A DNA stretch of 64,000 nt. Origin: Adiantum capillus-veneris (Eukaryota; Streptophyta; Polypodiopsida; Polypodiales; Pteridaceae). This document shows, one piece after another, positions 22,884 through 37,109 of this stretch. Where the stretch lies: contig CM043971.1 in NCBI GenBank assembly GCA_014529385.2, forward strand, positions 83,900,340 through 83,964,339, in the 5' to 3' direction. Each line of letters begins with the position of its first letter. Positions within the stretch are counted from its first letter, which is position 1. The position numbers and the translations under genes are program-made. The notes under the pieces are model-generated. The model saw only the letters and a program-made list of their open reading frames with translations. It was not told the DNA's origin and ran no database searches.

Positions 22884-24728
22884 TTGCTCAACCCAAGTAC
22901 AGAGGTGGTCATGAAAGAGAAGGTCAATCTACCAGGTTCAACTAGCAACAATGAAGCAGAATACAACACACTACTTCATGGTTTAAAGATATGCATTGGC
23001 CAAGGTATACAACGTCTCATGGTAAAAGGGGATGCACTTCTCATTGTGAAGCAAATTTTAGGCATTTGGGCATGCAAGAATGAAACCTTAAGGACAAAAG
23101 TTCATGCCATTCGTAGGATGTTTAATCAATTTGAAGAAGTGCAACTATATCATATTCCTACGAAACAAAATGAAGATGCCCATTTACTTGCACAACAAGC
23201 AGTTACATGTGTTGAGAAAGAAGTGCAGGTCATCATGGTGGCAGCAACTATCAAGCAAACGAGATACCAGGGATTGGAGTCATTGACTCCCATTATTAGC
23301 TACATTTTGGAGGGTGAGTTTCCACAAGACTTTACGCAGTCTCAGAAGAGGAGACTCATGAAGAAGGCAAGCACGTATCTCTTCCTAGAAGGATCCCTCT
23401 ATCAAAGAGGGAAGGATCAAGTGTGCAGAAGAGTACCAACTATCAAGGAGATTCCAACGATTCTAAAAGGTTTGCATGAAGAGACATGTGGTGGTCATTT
23501 TGCCCAAGAGTTAACTATGAAGAAGATTTTGCTTGCGGGGTATGTTTGGCCAAGTCTACATGTGGATGTCCAACATTGGTGTAAAAGTTTTCACAATTGT
23601 CAGGTAAATGGGAATAGAATATTGGTTTATGGTCCAAGGAAAATCGTGCTTGCAAATGGACCCTTTGAAAAGTGGGGCATTGATGCTATGGGTCCTCTGC
23701 CTAGGACAAAAAATGGTAAACTCTACATTCTAGTGGCTGTAGACTATATGACTATGTGGGTAGAAGCACAAAGTGTGGCAAAGGTAAATGAGAGGACAGT
23801 GAGAAAATTTGTCTACACTCACATTTGTTGTAGATTTGGCACACCTTTGGAGATTGTTTTTGATAATGGTCCAGGGTTTAGAAAGGGCTTTCTTACAGAA
23901 GTCTGTGAAGAACTTCACATTCTACATCGTCATAGTACACCCTACTATCCCCAATCCAATGGTCTGGTAGAAAAAGCTAATGGTGTCATTGCAGGCATCA
24001 TTAGAAAGATGGTGAGAAACAAGACAAAGTTGTGGGATGACTTCTTGGATGGTGCCTTGTGGGCGTATCGAACCACATATAGGGAAGCCACAAAGTTTAC
24101 ACCATTTCACTTGGTCTATGGTCAAGAGGCTTTACAACCAATTGAGCTCAACATTCCAACAATGCGACTTCATGGCAAAGCAGCACAAGATGATCAAGAA
24201 GCATGGATGGATCGACTTCTTACCTTAGCTGAGCTTGAGTGGAAAAGAGAAGCAGCATATGAGTGCTACAAGAGGAAAGCCACACAGACGAAGGAAAAGC
24301 TTGACAAGAAACTGAAGGACAAAGGCATCAATGAAGAAGATCTTGTGCTAAGGTATGACAATCGACTCGATAATCGTTTTGATGCCAAGTTTGAAACTAG
24401 ATGGAAGGGGCCATACATAGTCAAGAAGGCTTTCAATTCAATTTACTATCAAATTATGGACTTGAATGGGAAAGAGCACTCCAGGAAGGTAAACGGGTAT
24501 CGCTTGAAGCCCTATTTGAGTCGCCTTCTACCAAAGGATCTACCAAAGATATGTCAAAGGGCAACTGTCTCATGTAACTATTGTTACATGAAGCATGAGT
24601 GTAACTCCGGCCAAAATTCTGAGGGGCCAAACAATGAAGATCTCTTCAAGGACTCTGAAGCACTCTCTTGGGAAAAGATACTTTATGATAGTACATTAAT
24701 ATACCATCATCCTAAGGGGAGGGGCTAA
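22884..24728 (+). pseudogene. gypsy-C second RNase H and integrase
   Basis: The frame holds the remainder of a second, archaeal-type RNase H (GGGLVLLNPSTEV, SNNEAEYNTLLHGL, GDALLIVKQILG), a hallmark of Tat-lineage gypsy elements. Integrase follows: zinc finger HEETCGGHF with CKSFHNC, catalytic core D (WGIDAMGPL), D (VFDNGPGF) and E (NGLVEKANG), then ALWAYRTTYREATKFTPFHL and a C-terminal FDAKFETRWKGPYIVKKAF region. No chromodomain is visible. All three catalytic residues remain. The frame ends TAA at the purine tract and the 3' LTR. Confidence 0.92.
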
Positions 24729-27403
<2,675 letters not shown>

Positions 27404-29423
27404 ACGCCGCGGGCATTCACGCGGGAGAAAACCCTTACAAGGAGGGAGAAGCTCGGTAGGGGTTGCCCGTTTGCAATGCAGACGCAACCAGAAACATGCA
27501 CGAGGGCCTGCTAGAGAGTTTGTGCTTCATTGCGCTCTTCAATTGAGCCTTGTACTGGGCAAGGCGAGTGCAACGTCGTCTCCTGCACTGCCGAAGCTCA
27601 TTGTCATAGCTTACCTTCGTTTCTTTCACATGCGGCCGCCCAAGGGGAGGGCCATTTGGGAATTAAGCAGTTAAGGGAGCATGCCCACCTTGGGCACACA
27701 CCCCTCCAGATTTCGACCCCTTGCTTCGCCAAGCCCAGAGATTCGAGGCTGATGAGCTGCTGAGTTTCATGATGTACGTGCCAACAACAGAGGCTGCATT
27801 CGACCGTGGCCGTTCACGGCATGGAGTACAACCAAAACGCTCATATGATGGAATTCATGGATGGAGTAAGGGTATAAGATCACACGCATGCAATGGCATG
27901 CAAGACTGCCATAATTGCGCCCTGATGCAATCCTCTTGGTGCCAACTCGGGCAAGGCCCTTGGCATCAGGAAGTAAGGCATCTATTGAACCAAGCCAACA
28001 CGACCAGGCATGTTGATGCAAGTGTTTCACAAGACATCACATAAGGCGTCTATGGGAAGAAAGTGCTTGACCTCGAACAGGGACACGAACGGATTATCAG
28101 GTTTGTAATTTCAAGTTCTTGCAATTTTCATCGCTTTATGTATATAATTGTATTGCAAGACTATGTTCTTATGTTGATCTCGGCCATGGTGTCCTAAGAA
28201 ATTATCTACGGGTCTAGTATGACCAAGGTCAACATATTACGTCGAATTTTGGTAGTCATTACCATGATTTGGACTAAGGAGCATGTCTCCGATAGAGATA
28301 ACCTCTACACAGGTTTCTACGAGGCATGATTGTATAGTAGTAGAGCCAACTCAGGCATGGCCTGTGCCTTATAAGGCATCAGTGATTGGCAAGGCCGATC
28401 ATTCTTTCAATTCTAAGCAGCAGGTAATTCAAAATGGTGAAGTTGAATCCACTGTTGACCATGTCTATTGAACCAAACATGAGTATCTGGAAAATCACTT
28501 CTTGGTTTTCTTCTTGCTGGTGACTCATTTGATTCTTATGGAGGCAAGCTTCATTGGTAGGTGTACTTAATGAGGTACGAAGTTGATATTTGTTTATTGT
28601 GCATGTGCTTGATCACTATGGTATACAATTGATCACGGATATCATTCATAGACTTAAGTATGTACGAGATGCACATACTTTGTACACATAGCACCATATT
28701 AGAGAATTTGGGAATTTTTCAGTTTCCACTTTCAGAATGAGCTTAAGATTTGACTACATGTCCAAATCTTAGCCAAAGTTTTAAGAGCATGGCTCAAAGA
28801 AGCTTTTCAAGTACTACATTGTGACAGGAGTTGTCCTTAAAAGATAGTTTGAGATTTGTCCATATAGCAAAGTCTTTAAGATATTGGTGATTCCTCAAAT
28901 GGCTATAAAGTCTCAAAAGCTCTAATATGGTGTTACATAATTCTATTTTTCTAGACGATCTACAAATGGACAAGGTCTTTTTTTTTGTGAATGGTCGACA
29001 CGGTCAACTTTGTTTTACTATGACATCTGTTGCTAGCATCAATATCCTTTAGCTATGACCTCTCAAGAACTCCATAAGTTGTTAAGGGAAGCAAGGATTC
29101 CAATTCGGCATCTCGCATGGAGATTTTTCCGTCTGGCTTATGCTATGAGCATAAAACCTTCAAGGAATTTGATAGTTTGTCTGCGTGTTCTTTCATTACA
29201 TGCAAAGAGGGTGTATATGCTACACACAACAACTCTCTCTCGCGCAACAGCTATGGCTATGAGTCATCTTCCAACACGTTTGTCCTTCCAAATTTCAAGA
29301 CAACTGGTTACAGGAGGATGACCAGGTTAGACCATGTTCAATATTGTTTACAGTGATTTGCCAATTTAACATGAAGCAAGGCTTCTCCCTTGTGCCAAGG
29401 TACTGTGCCAATTGACTTGGCAT
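27404..29423. other. unassigned host segment between gypsy-C and gypsy-A
   Basis: No recognisable domain, repeat or RNA gene. Reading frames of about 75-107 codons (27357-27674, 27721-28044, 29055-29321) look unlike known proteins. The first 650 bp is GC-richer than the rest. Removing gypsy-C and gypsy-A would join this piece with 10228-10632 and with 43954-47106, giving one older host segment. Confidence 0.5.
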
Positions 29424-30239
29424 TGATGAGGGCTTTTCACAAGCCAGACTCCCATACCCCATTTCTCTCTTCCCCACCCCATGGAAACCCCCTCTTAGGG
29501 AGGGAGTGATAAAGGCATTGAAAAAAGTAAGAAAAAAATAAAGTATGAGTATGTAAATAAGTGAGAAAGGTAAAATAGTCCACCTCGTGCCTGCGGGGCA
29601 GCCCATCCCCACCCTGCCTCCTTTTTCTTCATTGTTGTCCCACCGTGTGTCCCTTTTCCTCTCGTCCACTCAAAAGGTCAACCCCCTCTCTCTTCCCCTT
29701 GTCCTTTCTCCTTTCTCTCTACCCTCAAGCTACCCCACCCCCTTTCCTTACCAATAATGGACCCTAACTCACATGCCACCTCTCCTATCTTCCAAAAGAG
29801 TATACCCCACCCCCCTTTTCTCTCTCCTATCATATCCCATGAACCAAATATCCCCCTCTCTCTCTAAAGGGTGCCATGTCTCTTGTCCCGTAACCAAATA
29901 ACCTCCCCCACACTCACACACACTCAGTTTCATTGAAAAAGGTGCCCACAGAGCCATCCCCACCCGGTGGTTACCTAAATTTTCTTGTGTTCACACACAT
30001 CTACACACAGATTCACCTCTGAACACACTCCCCTCTCTCCCCTCTTGTAATTACTTTAATCTCCATGTCACCTCTCACTTTTTTCATCAACCCATCTCTC
30101 TCTCTTAGTCTCTCTCTCATGAGACTGCTGTTTTGGCGCATATACACACAACCAGACAAGTGGGGCCCACAATCACATGGCCTGTGTAGAGAATGATTTC
30201 TTCATTTCTAAATTCTAGAATTTCTCCCCCCTCCTCTCC

Positions 30240-30247
30240 TATATAAA
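30240..30247 (+). promoter_or_regulatory. TATA box, gypsy-A 5' LTR
   Basis: TATATAAA in CCTATATAAAGAGGGG, repeated in the 3' LTR at 43231-43238. Probable promoter core. Confidence 0.55.
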
Positions 30248-30554
30248 GAGGGGTCACCATCACACTAATACACACACAACATCACTAGATAGTACACTAT
30301 GCACTATGTGTGCCTAGCGCGCACACACACACACCCACACCATCACCATCACCATCACCACAGTCACCATGCTCGACTTGAGCATGACCTTCACACCCTT
30401 GGGCTATGGAAGATGAAGAGAAACTAAATGAAGGATGATGGCCATAACCCTCGTGCGAGTCTTCACCATCCCCACCTATCCGCCATGTGCTCTACCACTC
30501 TCTCCCTTCTCTTTCCCCTACCCTATGCTCCCTATTTCGTCGCCTTATTCTCTA

Positions 30555-30560
30555 AATAAA
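30555..30560 (+). terminator. polyadenylation signal, gypsy-A LTR
   Basis: AATAAA in CTCTAAATAAAGCTTGAGG, about 310 bp after the TATA box, and conserved in the 3' LTR at 43544-43549. In the 3' LTR it would serve 3'-end formation. Confidence 0.45.
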
Positions 30561-30949
30561 GCTTGAGGTTTTGTGAGTATGTTTCTTGCAATGTTTTTCC
30601 CATGTGAGGTGTGCGGAATCGCCACCTAGTCTTGTGTTTGGAGTGAGCTTGTGTATGTGTCAAGGGTGTGTGGATTCGCCATCCTTCTGTGGTGCCTAAG
30701 TACTAAGCTGATATACTCTCTCTCTCTCTCTAACTTGATCTCATTCCCCTTCCTCTTCATCATTACTCCCAAGCATCCATCTCTCTTGGATGAAAACTTT
30801 GTTATGGTGGTGTGTTTGTTTGCGTCTTAGCCGCTCAAAGCTAGGTGGTGCCCCCCCTGTTCGCTTTATCGTGATAGGCTCGAGGCCTGCCATTCAGCCC
30901 CCGACGTTTTAGAGGCCGTCGGGGTTCGGGGTTTGCTTTGCTCCCATCA

Positions 30950-30972
30950 TTTTGGTGCCCCCCACGGAGGAT
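30950..30972 (+). other. candidate primer binding site, gypsy-A
   Basis: TTGGTGCCCCCCACGGAGGA lies two bases after the LTR end, homologous to gypsy-B and gypsy-C sites; the cognate tRNA was not identified. Confidence 0.55.
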
Positions 30973-31024
30973 CTTTTTATGAAACCCTTCAGTTTACAAG
31001 ACCGAAACCCCTAAACTATTGTGA

Positions 31025-31294
31025 ATGGATGAATGGCTAGCAGGATTTGCTAACTGGACGATAGAAGAAGAAGAGCTCCAAGCACAACTAGACGAACTCC
31101 GCATCTCTATCGAAGCTCGAGTGCAAGGCGTAACGGTAATCGATTTGCAGTGGGAGAGTCAACCAACACGCCAAACTCAGTGGATATACATAGGCCGAGT
31201 GCCAAGAAGAAGAAGGAGAAGGTCGAAACCATGTCCACAACCTAAACCAACCCACAACAACAAGATGGAAGGAGCTCTGCACAATAGAGAATGA
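31025..31294 (+). CDS. gypsy-A leader frame 1 (89 aa)
   Basis: First ATG after the LTR, 76 nt inside, encodes MDEWLAGFANWTIEEEEL, an acidic helix-like start, then a basic stretch of six arginines (VPRRRRRRSKP). The gypsy-B leader begins at the same distance with MDKWLKEF and shows related residues after a one-base slip. No known domain. After the stop, similar reading continues (EVIITVSFQVAPNAAVQITE), suggesting a once longer protein. Confidence 0.45.
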   Translation: MDEWLAGFANWTIEEEELQAQLDELRISIEARVQGVTVIDLQWESQPTRQTQWIYIGRVPRRRRRRSKPCPQPKPTHNNKMEGALHNRE

Positions 31295-31506
31295 ACACTA
31301 TTCTACTTTGAGAATCGGGTAACTCAAGTCACCGAGGTAATTATCACAGTCAGTTTCCAAGTCGCACCTAATGCTGCAGTACAAATAACGGAAGCATTGG
31401 CTCACACTCTCACTAGAGAAACTAGGAATCTACTGAGTTTGTTTCAGGAAAGAAAACCACCCTCTCCCACAAGCTTGGACAGTGACTAAGCACCTCTAAG
31501 ATTCAC

Positions 31507-31719
31507 ATGAATCAGTGCAACCTACCTCAAGACAGATCACCAACACGTGTACGCTCAATCAAGGTAATACTGGACTTGAAGGCTCACTACCAGCATGTCA
31601 TCGACACCATGCTGGGTGGGGAGCGGTTTTTTGAGGTTCTGGCATCAGATCATCCATTTGTATTACCTTTGGTACAAGGCAATGTACCGTTTGAAGTTTT
31701 AATCTATGTCCTAGTATAA
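31507..31719 (+). CDS. conserved leader microprotein, gypsy-A (70 aa)
   Basis: Seventy codons, ATG 31507 to TAA 31717-31719, about 84 nt before the gag ATG at 31803. The C-terminal part (HYQHVIDTMLGGERFFEVL, ASDHPFVLPLVQ, FEVLIYVLV) aligns without gaps for 44 residues with gypsy-C copy 1 (13317-13529) and ends at the same residue. It stays open although the gag and pol of this element are full of stops. Function unknown. Confidence 0.62.
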   Translation: MNQCNLPQDRSPTRVRSIKVILDLKAHYQHVIDTMLGGERFFEVLASDHPFVLPLVQGNVPFEVLIYVLV

Positions 31720-31802
31720 GAGGGTATACACGCCTCCTTGTAAAGAAGAAAAAAACTTTTGAAAGTTAAGCAGTGTGTCTTTCTAGCTCTCTCTCAGTAA
31801 TC

Positions 31803-33003
31803 ATGGCAAGTGTAGCATTTCCAACATTTAAAGGAAAGAAGGGGGAGGATTTGGTAACAGACTTCCTAGATGACTTTGAAGTAGCATGTGTAGTGAGCAA
31901 CAAAGATACAAATGAATCCCGGGTTAGAATCTTTAAGCATCTCATGAAGCTAGAAGCTAGATCATGGTACAATGCACTTCCACAAGCAACCAAGGATGAC
32001 TGGGAGACCTTTAAAACCGCTTTTAAGAGGCGCATTGGGGGAAGTACCACTTCAGAAAAGTTGTGGGACAAGTTGAGAGACTTGAAGTAGGAGGGTCTTT
32101 TAGAATATGCCACCTATGAGTCCAAATTTGTGGATTTGTGGGAACGGTGGGTTGAGTCATTGGCAAGGGGGGAAGCTGCACCCGATTTCCTAAAAAAAGA
32201 TCGGTTCACGCATGGCTTATGGCCGCTTCTCAAGGAGAAGGTGAAAGGTAGATTCCCGGCTACGTACGATTTAGGCCGTTGAGATTGCTCGCCTTAAGGC
32301 AAGAAGCTGCGAATGAAAGCTAAAGAAACTGAGTCAACAGAAGCAGGAACATCGCGTCGACCAGCAACTACGATAACCACCATTCCATCACCACCACCGG
32401 CTCTTGGGGTAAGAGATGACCAACAAGATATGTTGGCCCATATTATTGACCAACTGCAGAATTTGTCTGTCCACTTAATACAGCAAGGGAGGAGTCAAGA
32501 AAGAGATCAAGACCCTGGAAGACCTCGATGACAAAACAGGGAGTATCACTGCTACAACTGCGGAGAAGACGGTCACGGTATGTACTACTGTCCCAAACCA
32601 CGACAAAACTATAATAGAGGAGGTAGGAGGAACATATTGTCACCCCCTAGAGAAAGAACACCCCCACCCAGAGCACCAGCCCCACCAACACAAAAATCTA
32701 CGTCCACCCCAGACACCACCACAAGCATCCATCCCACCTCTTCCACCAGCACCACCACCTGATCGCCCTGTAAACATCATAAGGCTAGAAGATAAAGGAA
32801 AAGCCGTAGTAGTGGGTCCACCGAGAGCAAAGGAGAGGGACAAGGGTAAGGAGAAGGTAACCTTTTTAGAACCACTTGAAGCCATGACTGTGAAAAGAGC
32901 TAGGAGGGAGAAAGGTACACAATCAGATGATGAGAGAAGCATGAGAGGAGAGACTAGCAATCTAGGCCACGACGGAAATTGCGCATCACCGACTTCCAGC
33001 TAG
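31803..33003 (+). pseudogene. gypsy-A gag with CCHC knuckle, broken
   Basis: ATG 31803 begins MASVAFPTFKGKKGEDL; the capsid-like motif SWYNALPQATKDDWE follows. TAG at 32088, a frameshift near 32275 and TGA just before the knuckle disrupt it. The knuckle CYNCGEDGHGMYYC is at about 32553-32594. A proline-rich linker and a lysine/glutamate-rich segment follow in another frame. It is close to gypsy-B gag (2834-4148). Confidence 0.87.
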
Positions 33004-33031
33004 GGGAAAGTTTTAAGCCCTATGATCTAAC

Positions 33032-33571
33032 ATGGATGTGGCAGAGCAAGGACCGAAGATTACATGGACACAACTGCTACATCTTGCACCTAAAGTAAGG
33101 CGACAATGGTCCAAAATGGTAAGTACAAGAGGCTCCAAAACAAAGGTAGCCGGAGCAATTTCGGGTTGCAACATGGAAGACATCCTTCCAATTGTTGATG
33201 TAAACATAAAAGGAAAGAGGGTTGGAAACACCTACATTGATGGAGGTGCACAAATCTGTGTAATGAGCGAAGCTATGATGCTTCTATTAGGGCTCGAGGT
33301 TGACAGGCTTTCTCGATGCAAGGCAAAGATGGCAAACAACACAAAAGTAAAGTGTGTGGGTGTGGTAAGTGCTGTGAAAATAAAAGCTTTCAACACTGAG
33401 GTAGAGGTAGATGTTTTTGTAATGCCTACTAAGGGGGAGGGCTATCCACTAATCTTGGGAAGGCCATGGTTGATGGCCATTAAGGCAAAACAGGACTGGG
33501 CTAGTGGCCTTCTACGCATGACCGGTAAGAAAGGGGAGACAATCTACTACGACATGAGGATTGGCAAATAG
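33032..33571 (+). pseudogene. gypsy-A retropepsin region
   Basis: Frame with ITWTQLLHLAPKVRRQWSKM, then the aspartic protease: active site YIDGGAQICVMS (about 33235-33270), CKAKMANNTKVKCVGVV, FNTEVEVDVFVMPTKGEGYP and ILGRPWLMAIKAKQDW. The active site again has D-G-G. The frame ends TAG at 33569-33571, and RT continues in the same frame after a short acidic serine/threonine-rich linker, as in gypsy-C. Confidence 0.88.
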
Positions 33572-33577
33572 AAGCAA

Positions 33578-35113
33578 ATGAATCTGGAAACATCGGCAAA
33601 TGAAACCACTAGCGAATCTTCCACTTTTGAGGAGGAGATTACATCCACCGAAGAAAGTGACAGCTCCATTGATGTGATGGGTATCATTATGAAGGATCCG
33701 CAAAGGGTAAGCACAACTAGTGATCCATCACCAAAAGGGCAACCCAATGAAGAGGAGAGAAAATCACCTGGCCTAGGAGGAAATAGGTTGAAGGGTATGT
33801 TGTCTACGGAATTAACACTTGAGGAGAAAGATAGTTTTTTGCAAATGTTGATGGGATTTCCTAACCTGTTCATTGACAACTATGAAAGAATCACAGGCAT
33901 TACAGTGGTGGAACATCATATTAAGCTAAAGGAAGGGGTAAAACCAGTTGTGCAAAAGCTACGACGACTGGGGGTCATACAAGAAAAGGCACTCTTGGCC
34001 GAGGTAAGGAAACTGCTGGAGGCAGGATTCATCTATCTTGTAGAAAACTCAGAATGGGTGTCACCCGTAGTGGTGACGCCTAAAAAGAATGGTAAGTGGA
34101 GGGTCTGTGTTGACTACAAACCACTAAATGCAGCTACAAAGAGAGACCACTTTCCTCTCCCTTTCTTGGATGAAATTCTGAATGAAGTAGCCGGTTTTGA
34201 ATGCTATACCGTGTGTGATGGTTATTCAGGATACTTTCAAATACGCATAGCCTTGGAAGATTAGCTAAAAACCACTTTTATCACGCCATGGGGTTGCTTT
34301 GCATATAGGGTTATGCCATTTGGTCTCACAAATGAACCTTCCACATTCCAAAGATATGTCACATATTTTTTTCAACCGTTCTTTGGAACATCCATAAGAG
34401 TGTTCATTGATGATTTTTGTATATATAGCTCCCGTATTTCACATTTAGAAAAGGTAACTGAAGGTTTGGCCAGGTTGCAGAGCCTGGGTGGGCAATTAAA
34501 TGTGGATAAATGCCACATTGGGGAGAGTAAAGTCATTCTACTAGGCCATGAAATTTCAACAAAAGGTATCAATGCCGACCCAAGTAAGGTGTCCGCACTC
34601 ATAGCCCTACCTTCACCAACGACCGCACGTCAACTGGTCTCTTTTTTACAGAAGGTGAGGTACTTAAGTAGATTCATACATCTACTATCACAACTTGTTC
34701 TACCACTGCAACAACTCACTCAAAGATCAACTTTCACTTGGGATGAGGAAAGCGAACATCACTACAACAAGGTAAAGGAGGTCTTAGCCACCCTGCCAAC
34801 TATCTCACCACCTAAGTGGGATGAAAAATTCTATGTCACCTCAAGTGTTGGTAATGACTCATTGGGGGCTGTGCTACTCCAAAAAGATACGACGACATCT
34901 TTCATGAGGCCAATCTACTTCTCTAGTCGAATGATGACAACAGGAGAGAAAGGTTGCACCCATGTGGAACACTTAGTCCTAGCTCTTAGATTCGCAACTA
35001 CAAAGTTTAGGTCATATTTGCTGCCTAAGCAATTTGTGATTCTAACCACGGATGAAATATTTCCCTATGTTGTACAACACATGGATGTGTCTGCTAGGAT
35101 TACTAATGGCTAG
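33578..35113 (+). pseudogene. gypsy-A reverse transcriptase and RNase H
   Basis: Linker with STEESDSSIDVMG, then RT motifs KLRRLGVIQEKALLAEV, EWVSPVVVTPKKNG, CVDYKPLNAATKRDHFPLPF, YSGYFQI; TAG at 34262-34264; then MPFGLTNEPSTFQRY and catalytic FIDD in VFIDDFCIYSS. Connection and RNase H follow: FLQKVRYLSRFIHLLSQ, YFSSRMMTTGEKGCTHVEH, ATTKFRSYLLPKQFVI. A stop and frame change occur at 35111. RT residues are retained, but two disablements prevent a complete product. Confidence 0.9.
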
Positions 35114-35169
35114 TTCGTCTGCAAGAGTTTGACTACACGGTACAGGTAGAAAGCACGACAAGGGCAAGT

Positions 35170-36985
35170 TTGGGGGGACTGATGACCTACCAAGTATTTG
35201 AAAGGAAGGAGAAGAAATCTAAGGGAGGAGAATTCCGAGTACCTCCAGTACCACCGATGGTAGAAGGAGCATACTCTCTCTACTTTGATGGAAGCATCCG
35301 ACAAAGCAGTTGTGCAGGCATAGTGGTCTTTGATGACAAAGGGACAAAGGTATTTTCATTGGGCCAATTGTTAGATTCACATTCTAACAATGAAGCTGAG
35401 TATGCAACACTCACCAAGGGTCTACAATGGTGCGTCTCGTAAGGTGTACAACACCTTAATATATTTGGGGATGCTCTACTTCTGGTAAGGCAAGTAAATG
35501 GAGCATGGAAATGCAAGAATCCTAGTTTAAGGACTCACTTAAGTGGTGTAAAAACCTTGTTGGGTAAGTTTGAAGAAGTTCAAATACACCATATCCCAAG
35601 GGCTCAAAACCAAGAAGCAGATGCCCTAGCAAGTGAAAGAGTACAGGAAGTGGTGGTTGGAGCAATAAAGCTAAAGCTCCCTCTATTTCAAGGCAGTGAT
35701 GCCTTTCCTGACATCATGCATTTTTTGGAAACAGGGGAATGCCCATCAGATTTAACAAAGGGACAGAAGCAATGGCTGACGTGGAAGGTCACAAGGTATC
35801 GACTCATCAATGACGGTTTGTACTGTAAGGGTAAGGACCAAATACCTAGGAAGGTCCCTCTCTCTCAAGAACTCACGGGAGTAATTGCTAGCTGTCACGA
35901 CGGGGTTTGTGGTGGTCACTTTTCCCTAGACATAACAAGTAGGAAAATCTTGCAGGCAGGCTTCATATGGCCTAGCCTCAACCGTGATGTACACCAGTGG
36001 TGCAAAACGTGTAAGTTGTGTCAAAAGGCCGGCACTAGTGTTAGGATTTGGATCGTGCTAGCTATGGTGGATGAAAGAGAAACATGGTGCAAGTGTGTGA
36101 GTGTGTGTAAGCAAGGTTATCACTCAAGTGAATTAGGTTCCAAGATAGATTAGCTTGGACTCATAAACACAATCTTGAGTATTGACTTAGCTTAGCACAA
36201 GCTCACCATAGACAAGCATGTAGTGCAAATGAAGTTGTTATTTATTGATTCAAGAAATGAGCTTTAAGTAGATCTACAACCTTGCTCCACAGTATGTGGG
36301 ATAAATCCACTCTCCTCTCCTTGACTCACACCTTAGGACAAAGCTCACACTTTACAACTAGGTCACTTATGCCTGAACCACAGACACGTACTCTTCACCA
36401 TATTACCCTCAATGTAATGGCCTAGTTGTAAAGGTAAATGGAATGGTTTCTAAAATTAGTACCAAGTAGGTAAACAATCATCCTGGAGACTGGGATAAGT
36501 ACCTACTACCAGCTTTATGGGCCTACAGAACTTCATTTGGTACATCCTTGGGATTCACACCGTATCATTTAGTATTTGGTAAGGAAGCAATCTTGCCCAT
36601 TGAAGTGCAACTACAAAGTCTCAGAGTAATGACAAGCCAACTTCAACAATGCAACATGCATTTGAGAGATCACATCATCGACTTGGAAAGACTGCAGCAG
36701 ATGGACAGAGAAGAAGCAATAAATTATTATGCGGCACAAGCAGAGCATAGACGGCTTAGCTTTAACCAGCATCTCCGGCAAAAATAATTGAAGAAAGGAA
36801 TGTTGATGCTCCGCTATGACAATCGCTTCGACACGCGCAAGGATAAGAAACTCCTACTTCGATGGGAAGGCCCATTCATCATCAGGAAAAAGTATGCCAA
36901 TGGAAGCTACCAGATTATGGAGGCTGATGGAAAACTTCATAAAACCAGGGTAAATAGTTGGCGACTTAAACCTTATTTTCTTTGA
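35170..36985 (+). pseudogene. gypsy-A second RNase H and integrase, core deleted
   Basis: Second RNase H: YSLYFDGSIRQSSCAGIVVF, SNNEAEYATLTKGLQW, a stop at 35440, then FEEVQIHHIPRAQNQEADAL. Integrase N-terminus: CHDGVCGGHF, WPSLNRDVHQWCKTCKLCQ. The solo LTR at 36039-36356 interrupts it. After it the frame re-enters at YYPQCNGLVVKVNG, so about 300 bp containing the first two catalytic aspartates is missing and the glutamate is a valine. The C-terminal half (ALWAYRTSFGTSLGFTPYHL, RWEGPFIIRKKYANGSYQIM) remains. Confidence 0.88.
36039..36356. mobile_element. solo LTR (318 bp), TSD ACTAG
   Basis: Insert TGTTAGGATTTGG to CACACTTTACA flanked by ACTAG at 36034-36038 and 36357-36361. It has TGTT...ACA ends of copia type and no coding content. 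It is unlike the LTRs of copia-A or copia-D. Most simply it is the product of recombination between two LTRs of an otherwise absent element. Orientation is taken from the TG/CA symmetry only. Confidence 0.75.
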
Positions 36986-37109
36986 TTTGACCAGGCTCCA
37001 CCTATTCAAATTCCAGATGAGGACACACCATCAGCCGCCACCTCCGATGATAATGATCAAACAAATGAGCTAGAGACATGAATGCCTCTAGCCAAAAGGG
37101 GAGGGCTAA

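Larger units (their letters stand above)
29424..30949 (+). repeat. gypsy-A 5' LTR (1.5 kb)
   Basis: TGATGAGGGCTTTTCAC to GCTCCCATCA. Matches the split 3' LTR with a few percent divergence. Contains TATATAAA at 30240-30247 and AATAAA at 30555-30560. Near the end is a potential stem, CCCCCGAC pairing with GTCGGGG around GTTTTAGAGGCC. Confidence 0.93.

Noticed and set aside
30320-30362. (CACCAT)n tract that could encode a His-rich peptide
   Set aside because: Short LTR-internal repeat present in both gypsy-A LTRs without an open frame.
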